Shown here in pieces: positions 55,473-62,638 of a DNA stretch of 64,000 nt. This DNA comes from Actinomycetes bacterium (GTDB lineage Bacteria; Actinomycetota; Actinomycetes; Actinomycetales; Dermatophilaceae). Each line of letters opens with the position of its first letter. The first letter of the stretch is position 1. Below the pieces are notes generated by a model. That model saw nothing but the letters and a program-made list of their open reading frames with translations. It had not been told where the DNA came from and did no database searches. The DNA lies in the NCBI GenBank assembly GCA_029778715.1, contig JAKOPT010000020.1, positions 1 through 64,000 on the forward strand, given 5' to 3'. Position numbers and translations under genes: made by a program.

Positions 55473-55556
55473 GCTTCCCGTGGGAAACGTGCACTTCGCC
55501 CCCCGAGCGTCGGGGGGCGAAGTGCACCGTGGACGGTTCAGGCGGGAGAAGGGAGA
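55473..55556 (-). repeat. Copy B of the palindromic dispersed repeat, intergenic
   Basis: Intergenic copy of the repeat in coaBC, in opposite orientation relative to the plus strand. It contains a 17-bp perfect palindromic stem (55489-55505 with 55511-55527, loop AGCGT), flanked by GGTTCAGGCGGGA on one side and GTGGGAAA on the other, both shared with copy A. It may also act as a terminator for the transporter gene. Confidence 0.8.
55489..55527. terminator. Very stable hairpin between pnuX and hisE
   Basis: GTGCACTTCGCCCCCCG and its exact reverse complement, 17 bp with a 5-nt loop, starting 30 nt after the transporter stop. No U tract. It is the core of the dispersed repeat, so a terminator role may be secondary. 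Confidence 0.6.
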
Positions 55557-55576
55557 CGGGCCTACCCTTGAGTACC

Positions 55577-55840
55577 GTGAAAACGTTCGAGCAGTTGTAT
55601 GCCGAGTTGTCGGCCAAGGCGGTGACCCGCCCGCCCGGGTCGGGCACCGTGGCCGCTCTCGACGCCGGGGTGCACGCGATCGGCAAGAAGATCGTCGAGG
55701 AGGCCGCTGAGGTGTGGATGGCCGCCGAATACGAGTCCGACGAGGCCGCCGCCGAGGAGATCAGCCAGTTGCTCTACCACCTGCAGGTGCTCATGGTGGC
55801 CAAGGGCCTCACCCTCGACGACGTCTACACCCACCTCTGA
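55577..55840 (+). CDS. hisE: Phosphoribosyl-ATP pyrophosphatase
   Basis: 87 residues. Second step of histidine synthesis. All-alpha NTP-PPase fold with [22 protein letters not shown] (about 35-56, Glu metal ligands) and [17 protein letters not shown] at 55577 lies 8 nt after a TACCCT -10-like box and would be leaderless; TTG at 55568 (LSTVKTF) is the alternative. hisG follows 12 nt later. Confidence 0.92.
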   Translation: MKTFEQLYAELSAKAVTRPPGSGTVAALDAGVHAIGKKIVEEAAEVWMAAEYESDEAAAEEISQLLYHLQVLMVAKGLTLDDVYTHL

Positions 55841-55852
55841 GCCGGAGTCACG

Positions 55853-56698
55853 ATGCTGCGTATCGCACTGCCCAACAAAGGGTCTCTGGCCGAGCCAGCG
55901 GCCGAGATGCTCCGTGAGGCCGGTTATCGCACCCGCCGCGACCCCAAGGAACTCGTCGTCGTTGACGAGGCCAACGGGGTCGAACTGTTCTACCTGCGCC
56001 CCCGCGACATCGCCGTCTACGTCGGGTCGGGCACCGTCGATGCGGGCATCACCGGGCGCGACCTGCTCCTCGACTCGGCGAGCCCCGCGGTCGAGGTCAT
56101 GCCGCTCGGTTTCGGGGTCTCGACCTTCCGGTATGCCGCCCGCCCCGGCACGGTGGCCGAGGTGGCCGCGATCGACGGGCGCCGGGTGGCGACGTCCTAC
56201 CCGGGCTTGGTCGAGAAGCACCTCGCCGATCAGGGCATCAGCGCGCAGGTCGTGCGCCTCGACGGTGCGGTCGAGACGGCGATCACGCTCGGCGTCGCCG
56301 ATGTCATCGCCGATGTCGTCGAAACCGGAGCCACCTTGCGCAGCCAGGGGCTCGCGGTGTTCGGCGACCCGATCCTGCGCAGCGAGGCCGTCCTCATCAA
56401 GGACACGACGAGCGCTCAGGGCAACGGCGCCGAGGTCCTGCGCCGCCGCCTGCTCGGGGTGGTCACCGCCCGGACCTACGTCATGCTCGACTACGACTGC
56501 CCGGTCGGTCTGGTCGCCCGCGCGGCTCAGATCACCCCTGGTCTGGAGTCCCCGACCATTTCGCCGCTGACCGACAAGCACTGGGTGGCGATGCGGGCCA
56601 TGGTGCCCCGCTCGGTCACCAACGCGGTCATGGACGAGCTCTACGACCTGGGCGCGCGGGCCATCCTCGTCACCGACATCGCGGCGTGCCGGATATGA
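55853..56698 (+). CDS. hisG: ATP phosphoribosyltransferase, long form
   Basis: 281 residues, the long HisG with a C-terminal ACT-like regulatory domain (about 210-281) that senses histidine. LRIALPNKGSLAEPA at the start, GVELFYLRPRDIAVYV, GVADVIADVVETGATLR for the PRPP site. First step of histidine synthesis. No hisZ needed for the long form. Coupled to the next gene by ATGA. Confidence 0.93.
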   Translation: MLRIALPNKGSLAEPAAEMLREAGYRTRRDPKELVVVDEANGVELFYLRPRDIAVYVGSGTVDAGITGRDLLLDSASPAVEVMPLGFGVSTFRYAARPGTVAEVAAIDGRRVATSYPGLVEKHLADQGISAQVVRLDGAVETAITLGVADVIADVVETGATLRSQGLAVFGDPILRSEAVLIKDTTSAQGNGAEVLRRRLLGVVTARTYVMLDYDCPVGLVARAAQITPGLESPTISPLTDKHWVAMRAMVPRSVTNAVMDELYDLGARAILVTDIAACRI

Positions 56699-57147
56699 GC
56701 GCCCCCGTGCCCGAACCGCCGCTCGACGCGCCGTTCCGGCCTCGCCGCGGCCGCGCGATGGCGCTCACCATGGCCGGCGCCGCCCTTGTCGTCTTCGGGG
56801 TGGTGGCGCTACTCGTCCCGCATTGGGGCCCGGGCGACCGGCTCATGATGTTCGGGTTCGGTGCGGCGATGGCGGCCTTCCTCTGGCGGTATGCCGCGAT
56901 CACCGCCCTCGCGCGCGCCGAGGGCCTCTATGTGCGCAACCTCTTCCTGACCCGCACGGTCCCCTGGGACGAGATCCTTGGGGTGCGCTTCCCCGAGGGT
57001 GACGCCTGGGCGCACCTCGACCTCGCCGAGGGCGACACGTTGGCTGTCATGGCCATCCAACGTGCGGACGCCGCGACCGGCCAGCACGAGGGTCACCGAC
57101 TGGCCACGCTGGTGGCGTCCCGACAATCGGGCTCGACAAACCCATGA
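56695..57147 (+). CDS. PH-like domain membrane protein
   Basis: 150 residues. Two TM segments (about 25-45 and 52-70) followed by a beta-rich domain (GLYVRNLFLTRTVPWDEILGVRFPEGDAWAHLDL) of the bacterial PH-like family seen in many actinobacterial membrane proteins. Function unknown. Overlaps hisG by ATGA, so it is probably the last gene of the his mini-operon. An octamer copy is at 56889-56896, the last before the cassette. Confidence 0.82.
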   Translation: MSAPVPEPPLDAPFRPRRGRAMALTMAGAALVVFGVVALLVPHWGPGDRLMMFGFGAAMAAFLWRYAAITALARAEGLYVRNLFLTRTVPWDEILGVRFPEGDAWAHLDLAEGDTLAVMAIQRADAATGQHEGHRLATLVASRQSGSTNP

Positions 57148-57227
57148 CTCCGTTGAGACTGCTCTCGACACGAGATCAGGCAAGGCGTGTTCTCACGAGG
57201 GCCGCTCTCAAGCGATAGCGACTGGCG

Positions 57228-57246
57228 GCGATGGGCTCGCCATCGC
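57228..57246. terminator. Small hairpin after the his mini-operon
   Basis: GCGATGG (57228-57234) and CCATCGC (57240-57246) form a 7-bp stem with loop GCTCG, 80 nt after the PH-like gene. It may end the hisE-hisG transcript. Nothing else is seen in the 206-bp gap before the cassette. Confidence 0.35.
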
Positions 57247-57353
57247 TGTGGGACGCGTTGCTCGGTCGGACCGATGGACGCTCGGGTTTCGGTGCCGAAG
57301 TAGGCGAAGGATGCTACCCTGGCGCCGACTTCAATCCGAGAGGCGGGGGATCG

Positions 57354-58529
57354 ATGAGACACCTTGCAGCCCAACTAGTTCTTATTGCTCTAATTCCGCT
57401 GGCGGGGGTCTTGACGATCGTCGGGGTCGCGCTCTGGTTTTCCGCCAGGAAGGCCGCAGGGTCTGCCAAGAGTGACGCTGAAATAATGCGTTCTGACTCG
57501 AGTTCGATGGACTCCCCAGCAGCCCGTGATGCCGTCAACAAACGGTTCAACGCCTACCTGCGAGCCCAAAGAAGGGCTCGGTGGATGGTGGGTGTCGGGG
57601 CCACGCTGGCGCTGATCTCCATCGCCTTCTTCATGGTATTCCGCAACGTCCTCTTCACACAATTCGCGGGACATGTCCCCCTCGGTGCAACCGCCGGCAA
57701 AAGATACGACAACCTCGATGAAACGATGAGTGCGCTGGAGCGCTCCATTAATGGGAAAGATCAAGCGGAAACCCAGGCTCTCATTTGTCAAGAGGCGGAC
57801 TTGGACGTGCCCCTTCATGAATCTGTGAGTGACGATTTCAGTCACGGGAAGGGGAGTTTCCTCTCGGTCATGCGCGACGCGCATGTGACCAAGTCGGCCG
57901 ATCAATTGGGGGAGGCCGGCATGCTCGACGTCGTCGCACAGGTGCAAGTGGCCGGCTTGGTTTTCGAAAGAAGCGAGTCCGGAATATCGGTTGCGCGTGA
58001 CACGGACGGAAACATGTGCCTAATTGTCGGCAGTGGGGCGACATTCAAGTTCGTCAAGGCGGTGAACACTACGGATCTCCCCTCTATACCAGAATTCCTG
58101 GCTAGTTCCGACAGTTGTTCAGCCTCTGTAGGTGCCACTTCGCAGGCGCTGGCGGACTCATGGGAGGCCGCACGGTGGATCCGAAATGACGGGTCAGTCG
58201 GGGGCCTGGCGAAGTTGTCACGCATCTTCTTTTGTTCGCCAGGAACTCAGGAGCAGATTCTGTCGAAGTTGCGCACTCCGGAATCTCTTGAGGCTGCAGC
58301 CGACGGGGAGTTTGATGCGCTTACGGTCACCCAGGTGTCCTCGAACTCTTGGTCGTTGCGGTCGAAGCCTCATTTTGAACCTCCGGCCAAGTTGGAAATG
58401 AATGCCGAGGAAACTGCTGCCTACTATGCCCAGAAGAAGCCGGTGCTCGTGGCAAACGTGACCAAGGACTCGAAAGGCTTCCGCCTGGAGTCTGTGTATA
58501 CCGAGCAAGTGCAGATGAAGAAACCATGA
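57354..58529 (+). CDS. Hypothetical two-TM membrane protein of a lower-GC cassette
   Basis: 391 residues, not recognised. One TM near the N-terminus (LVLIALIPLAGVLTIVGVALWF), a short loop with Ser/Asp/Arg, a second TM at about 78-98 (MVGVGATLALISIAFFMVF), and a domain of about 290 residues with a few Cys (SDSCSAS, ICQEADLD, FFCSPGTQ). Codon use is much less GC-rich at third positions than in neighbours. ATG at 57354 is chosen; an ATG at 57231 would add 41 residues without support. Couples to the next gene by ATGA. Confidence 0.75.
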   Translation: MRHLAAQLVLIALIPLAGVLTIVGVALWFSARKAAGSAKSDAEIMRSDSSSMDSPAARDAVNKRFNAYLRAQRRARWMVGVGATLALISIAFFMVFRNVLFTQFAGHVPLGATAGKRYDNLDETMSALERSINGKDQAETQALICQEADLDVPLHESVSDDFSHGKGSFLSVMRDAHVTKSADQLGEAGMLDVVAQVQVAGLVFERSESGISVARDTDGNMCLIVGSGATFKFVKAVNTTDLPSIPEFLASSDSCSASVGATSQALADSWEAARWIRNDGSVGGLAKLSRIFFCSPGTQEQILSKLRTPESLEAAADGEFDALTVTQVSSNSWSLRSKPHFEPPAKLEMNAEETAAYYAQKKPVLVANVTKDSKGFRLESVYTEQVQMKKP

Positions 58530-59983
58530 GCGTCGACCTTTTTGAGACCGGGCAGGGGCCCGGTGGCCAGCGCCCGCCGAGGTGGCGAGCAAAGAGCACC
58601 CTGGGCGTCATCGCTCTGGTCATGCTCGCGGTGATGGCGACCTCCGTCTTCGTGATCGGGCGAAATTACCTCGTCAGTCACCAGGAAAAGTCGACGGCCA
58701 ACAATCGCACGGTTTCGTTTGTCGATATCTCCTTGGCGCTGTCGCGTCACGACCGTGAGCGTTTCCTTGCCTACGCCGGCCCCGGGGCCAAGGCGGCCAT
58801 GGGGCGTTGGTTCGACAACCAACAAGTTATCGGGTATACCGTCGGTGGGATAGTAGTCGGCGGCACCGAAAGGCCCGTGGTGGAGTGGCTGCCCGAGACT
58901 CCCACGACGTCTGTCGAGATTCTGGCGGGGACGGTCAAGACCGGCGCTGCGGAATACCGTCTTGCCGATGGCAAAACAGCGGGTGTGCCGGTTCTCACGC
59001 CCTATCGGGTCTCTATTGAGAAGCTTCCCGGGGATGAGAGCCAATGGCGCTTTGTGGACTGGAAGCCGATCATGACGACGCCATGGGACGACATGGATCT
59101 CGTTTCCCGGACGCGTGATAACGTCACCTTGGTCACGCAACGGGGCAGGGAATCCGAAATTGAGGAATACCTCCCGGATGCGGTCGAGGCGGCCGCCTAC
59201 GTCAAAAGGAACCTTCGGACAACGGAAACCGATACTGTCACCGGCGCCCAGAACAGGTCCTTCCTGGCGTTTCTCGCGCCATCGGTGGAAGAGTATAAAG
59301 GCGCTCTCAAACTTGAAGGCCAGAAGTGCCAATTCTGCCGGATAGTCGAAGAGTCCGTGGGCAAGGCGATGCACACCTGGGGGAATGGTATCGATTTGGC
59401 TCTGGAGGGCACGCCTGAGGCGGGATTGGCGTATTCGACGGGTAGGGCGTCCTCGCTGGTCGCTTTCCTTTCGCCTTTGTCGCGGTTGGCCGGCGCGTTG
59501 CCACCCGGGCGCAGTCTCCACAACTTCGTTGCCGACGTCCTTGTTCACGAATGGACCCATGTGGTCATGCAAACCCTCAACGATGGTGGTACGACGGGAT
59601 CGACATGCGCGGTCGAGGGATTCGCGCGTTTCGTCGAGAAGGGGCATAGTATGGGGGTTGACATCCAACAAGTCCCATATACCGCATTCCCGCTGACTCC
59701 GGACCTCCCTGCCCGGGAGGGACGAACGATTGATGTTTATGGCGACCAGGCGAGCGAGTGGTATCTCCAGTGCGCATCGATCTTCGGCTTCCTGAACTCC
59801 CAGGGTCTCGATGCCTCGAAGGCGGCGGCGGCGGTCTATAGAGGTGTTTCCACCGAATTGGGTAGGACTGACACCGAACTCGACGATGCGGCGATTTTCG
59901 CCAATGTTCCGGGCCTTTCCAGCACGGATCGCGAGAGCCTGGCAGCATCCTGGGCGCGCTGGCGTCGCGGCGGCACGCCATAG
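58526..59983 (+). CDS. Membrane-anchored HEWTH metallopeptidase-like protein
   Basis: 485 residues. A cytoplasmic N-terminus of about 25 residues, one TM (about 27-47), then an extracytoplasmic region. A zinc-metallopeptidase signature HEWTH sits near 342 (VLVHEWTHVVMQTL), followed about 20 residues later by CAVEGFARFVEKG, whose Glu could be the third ligand, as in peptidase MA-like gluzincins. A CxxC (KCQFC) lies near 270. Lower GC and no octamer copies. Stop TAG is part of a -10-like TAGGAT before folC. Substrate unknown; may process the partner encoded just upstream (inference). Confidence 0.75.
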   Translation: MSVDLFETGQGPGGQRPPRWRAKSTLGVIALVMLAVMATSVFVIGRNYLVSHQEKSTANNRTVSFVDISLALSRHDRERFLAYAGPGAKAAMGRWFDNQQVIGYTVGGIVVGGTERPVVEWLPETPTTSVEILAGTVKTGAAEYRLADGKTAGVPVLTPYRVSIEKLPGDESQWRFVDWKPIMTTPWDDMDLVSRTRDNVTLVTQRGRESEIEEYLPDAVEAAAYVKRNLRTTETDTVTGAQNRSFLAFLAPSVEEYKGALKLEGQKCQFCRIVEESVGKAMHTWGNGIDLALEGTPEAGLAYSTGRASSLVAFLSPLSRLAGALPPGRSLHNFVADVLVHEWTHVVMQTLNDGGTTGSTCAVEGFARFVEKGHSMGVDIQQVPYTAFPLTPDLPAREGRTIDVYGDQASEWYLQCASIFGFLNSQGLDASKAAAAVYRGVSTELGRTDTELDDAAIFANVPGLSSTDRESLAASWARWRRGGTP

Positions 59984-59986
59984 GAT
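59981..59986 (+). promoter_or_regulatory. Putative -10 of folC overlapping a stop codon (TAGGAT)
   Basis: TAGGAT contains the TAG stop of the preceding gene. Predicted transcription start is near 59993. Confidence 0.4.
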
Positions 59987-60073
59987 GAGCGAGGGGTGCC
60001 GACGGCACGGCTGTCTGGGCGGGCCCCGGCGCCCCCGGCAGGTCGGGGCGTTGCTCGGCGATTTACCAGAAGC

Positions 60074-61492
60074 ATGGGTGCCGTGGAGAATCTGGGCGTG
60101 ACTCCTGCACCGAACGCCGCCCAGGTCGAGGCCGCGCGCCAACTCGACGTCCGCCGCCGGCTGCGTGAGGTCGAGGAGGCGATCCTCGCCCGGGCCCCCG
60201 AACATCACATCCAACCCAGCCTGGACCGGATCACGGCGGTCATGGAGTTGCTCGGTGACCCGCAGCGCACCTTCCCGGTGATCCATCTGACCGGCACCAA
60301 CGGCAAGTCGTCGACCACCCGCATCATCGAGGCGATCCTGCGCGAGTTGGGCCTGAAGACCGGACGGTTCACCTCGCCCCACCTGCATTCGATGCGCGAA
60401 CGGATCGCCCTGTCGGGCAAGCCCATCGACGCCGAGCGGTTCCTCGCCGCCTATGACGAGGTCATCCCGTTCGTCGAGATGGTCGATGCGCGTTCGGTGG
60501 CGGCCGGGGGGCCGCGGATGACGTATTTCGAGGTCATCGTGGCGGTCGCGTATGCCGCGTTCGCCGATGCCCCGGTCGATGTCGCCGTCGTCGAGGTGGG
60601 CCTGGGCGGGGCCTGGGATGCGACGAACGTCATCGACGCGCCGGTGTCGGTGCTGCTGCCGATCGACATCGACCATCGGCACTTCCTCGGCGACACCGTC
60701 GAGGCGATCGCCGGCGAGAAGGTCGGCATCATCAAACCCGACGCGATGACGGTCCTCGCCGCGCAAGGCCACGACGTGGTGACCGACCTGGTCCGGGAGC
60801 GCGCCGAGCAGGTCGGTGCCCGGGTGGTCGCCGAGGAGGCCGACTTCGCGGTCACCGAGCGCGAGGTCGCCGTCGGGGGCCAAGTGCTCACCGTCACCGG
60901 GTTGGCCGCGACGTATGCCGACCTGTTCGTCCCGCTCCATGGCGCGCACCAGGCGCACAACGTCGCGGCGGCGATCGCCGCCGTCGAGGCCTTCGTCGGC
61001 GGTGGTGAGCGGGCCCTCGACATCGACGTGCTCCGGGCCGCCCTCGCCGACGTGAGTTCCCCAGGGCGGTTGGAGATCGTCCGGCGCAGTCCGACGGTCA
61101 TCGTCGACGCCGCCCACAACCCGCACGGGGCGCTCGCGCTGCGCGAGGCCCTCACCGACTCGTTCGCCTTTACCCGCACCATCGGGCTGCTCGCGATCCT
61201 CGCCGACAAGGATGCGACCGAGATGCTCGAGATCCTCGAGCCCGTGTTCGACGAGGTGGTCGTGACCCGGACGACGTCGGCGCGGGCGATGCCGCCGCGG
61301 GAGTTGGGCGAACTGGCCGCCGACATCTTCGGTGAACACCGCGTCCACGTCGTCGCCGACCTGCCCGACGCCCTCGACCGGGCCGCCGAACTCGCCGACG
61401 CTGACGGGGGGGTCGGGGGCGGGGTGATCGCCACCGGTTCGGTGACGACGGCCGCCGAGGTGCGAGCGCTGCTCGGCGTCCTCGACACCTGA
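60074..61492 (+). CDS. folC: Folylpolyglutamate synthase / dihydrofolate synthase
   Basis: About 472 residues. Adds glutamate to folates and can act on dihydropteroate. P-loop LTGTNGKSSTTR (about 76), FTSPHLHSMRERI (about 98), VGLGGAWDATN (about 178, note W where R is common), DIDHRHFLGDT, C-terminal DAAHNPHGA (about 346). Start uncertain: ATG 60074, GTG 60083 or GTG 60098; the frame is open to GTG 59996 but codons there look non-coding. The folC-DUF4233-ndk order is conserved in actinobacteria. Confidence 0.92.
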   Translation: MGAVENLGVTPAPNAAQVEAARQLDVRRRLREVEEAILARAPEHHIQPSLDRITAVMELLGDPQRTFPVIHLTGTNGKSSTTRIIEAILRELGLKTGRFTSPHLHSMRERIALSGKPIDAERFLAAYDEVIPFVEMVDARSVAAGGPRMTYFEVIVAVAYAAFADAPVDVAVVEVGLGGAWDATNVIDAPVSVLLPIDIDHRHFLGDTVEAIAGEKVGIIKPDAMTVLAAQGHDVVTDLVRERAEQVGARVVAEEADFAVTEREVAVGGQVLTVTGLAATYADLFVPLHGAHQAHNVAAAIAAVEAFVGGGERALDIDVLRAALADVSSPGRLEIVRRSPTVIVDAAHNPHGALALREALTDSFAFTRTIGLLAILADKDATEMLEILEPVFDEVVVTRTTSARAMPPRELGELAADIFGEHRVHVVADLPDALDRAAELADADGGVGGGVIATGSVTTAAEVRALLGVLDT

Positions 61493-61507
61493 GCCGGCCC
61501 CACGGCA

Positions 61508-61513
61508 TACCCT
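61508..61513 (+). promoter_or_regulatory. Putative leaderless -10 (TACCCT)
   Basis: TACCCT ends 7 nt before the GTG at 61521. Its TAC is shared with an octamer copy at 61503-61510. Confidence 0.5.
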
Positions 61514-61520
61514 GTCTGTC

Positions 61521-61781
61521 GTGAAATGGCTGTTGCTCGCTGCGCTCGTGCTGTTCGTCGTCTTCGCCATCGGGGTGCGGGTGGGCGGATTGCGGTCCGG
61601 CAACTCGGTGGCATTCACACCCGTCGCGTCGCTGCCCGAGCCCATTCGGCGCGAGATCGACCTCGCCATCGCGCAAAACCGCAAGATTCTCGCGATCAAG
61701 ATTTACCGCGAGGCGACGGAGGCCTCGTTGGCCAGTTCCAAGGCCGCCATTGACGTGTATGCCGCGGGGCTGGGTCGGTGA
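61521..61781 (+). CDS. Small membrane protein with L7/L12 C-terminal-like motif
   Basis: 86 residues. A TM helix at about 3-22 (LLLAALVLFVVFAIGVRVG) and a C-terminal segment NRKILAIKIYREATEASLASSKAAIDVY that follows the ribosomal L7/L12 C-terminal pattern (KIxAIKxxREATGxxLxEAK). Small membrane proteins of this type are common in actinobacteria; role unknown. GTG start, probably leaderless; stop overlaps the next start (GTGA). Confidence 0.75.
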   Translation: MKWLLLAALVLFVVFAIGVRVGGLRSGNSVAFTPVASLPEPIRREIDLAIAQNRKILAIKIYREATEASLASSKAAIDVYAAGLGR

Positions 61782-62164
61782 GCGGCCTCCAGGTGCTCGG
61801 ACGGGCCGGCACGTTCACCTGGCGGATGCTCGCCACGGTGTTGGGGGCCCAGTCGATCCTGCTGTTCTTCGGGGCGTTGGTGGCCCGGGGCACCGAGATC
61901 GCCGCCGGGGGAGACGGCGGGCGGGTGTTCCTCGTCGGCACCGTCATCTCCCTCGCGGCCATCGTCGCGGCCGTTTTGATGCGCTCACCGGTGGGCCTGC
62001 CCCTGGGGTGGCTGGTCCAGGTGGCGACCTGGGCGAGTGCCTTCGTCGTCCCGGCGATGATCGGCGTCGGGCTGGTGTTCACCGGGCTGTGGGTGTATTC
62101 GTTGGTCAAGGGGCCGCGGATCGAGGCGATGATGGCCGCGCGCGAGTCGGCGCCCGCCCAGTAG
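61778..62164 (+). CDS. DUF4233 membrane protein
   Basis: 128 residues, about four TM segments (near 17-35, 48-66, 71-90, 93-112). Matches the position and form of the DUF4233 protein found between folC and ndk in actinobacteria (Rv2446c in M. tuberculosis). No known function. GTG start; its TAG stop is the first half of the ndk -10. Confidence 0.83.
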   Translation: MSGLQVLGRAGTFTWRMLATVLGAQSILLFFGALVARGTEIAAGGDGGRVFLVGTVISLAAIVAAVLMRSPVGLPLGWLVQVATWASAFVVPAMIGVGLVFTGLWVYSLVKGPRIEAMMAARESAPAQ

Positions 62165-62167
62165 GCT
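62162..62167 (+). promoter_or_regulatory. Leaderless -10 of ndk overlapping a stop codon (TAGGCT)
   Basis: TAGGCT begins with the TAG stop codon of the DUF4233 gene and ends 6 nt before the ndk GTG. Confidence 0.6.
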
Positions 62168-62173
62168 GCGCCC

Positions 62174-62599
62174 GTGAGCATCGAACGGTCCCTCGTCCTC
62201 GTCAAGCCCGACGGGTTCGCCCGCGGCCTCACCGGGGAGGTGCTGCGCCGCATCGAAGCCAAGGGCTATCGCCTCGTGGCCCTGGCGGTGCGCACCGCGA
62301 GCGCCGACCTGCTCGCCGAGCATTACGCCGAACACGTCGGCAAGCCCTTCTACGAGGGCCTCGTCGAGTTCATGGCCAGTGGGCCGGTGACCGCCGTCGT
62401 CATCGAGGGCGAGCAGTGCATCCGCGGCTTCCGCTCGCTCGCCGGCGCCACCAACCCCACCGAGGCCGCCCCGGGCTCGATCCGTGGCGACCTGGGGCGC
62501 GACTGGGGGCGCCCGGCCCAGGAGAACGTCGTCCACGGGTCAGATTCGCCGGAGTCGGCCGCCCGCGAGATCGCCCTCTGGTTCCCCGACCTCGGCTGA
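62174..62599 (+). CDS. ndk: Nucleoside diphosphate kinase
   Basis: 141 residues. SLVLVKPDGFARGL at the start, PFYEGLVEFMASGP, and the phosphohistidine in NVVHGSDSPESAAREIALWF (about 119). Balances NTP pools by ping-pong phosphate transfer. GTG start, leaderless. Confidence 0.95.
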   Translation: MSIERSLVLVKPDGFARGLTGEVLRRIEAKGYRLVALAVRTASADLLAEHYAEHVGKPFYEGLVEFMASGPVTAVVIEGEQCIRGFRSLAGATNPTEAAPGSIRGDLGRDWGRPAQENVVHGSDSPESAAREIALWFPDLG

Positions 62600-62626
62600 C
62601 CGCGTTCGACCCGGGCGGGGCCCCGA

Positions 62627-62632
62627 TAGGCT
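62627..62632 (+). promoter_or_regulatory. Leaderless -10 of lpd (TAGGCT)
   Basis: The same hexamer TAGGCT and the same 6-nt spacing as for ndk precede the lpd ATG at 62639. Confidence 0.6.
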
Positions 62633-62638
62633 GGGCGC

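Noticed and set aside
57148-60000. Insertion sequence or prophage remnant carrying the cassette
   Set aside because: No transposase, integrase, terminal inverted repeat or target duplication was visible; only lower GC and lack of octamers suggest transfer.
58424-61699. A 1091-codon minus-strand open frame spanning the cassette and folC
   Set aside because: It opposes three well-supported plus-strand genes and shows no family motif; a GC-driven shadow frame.
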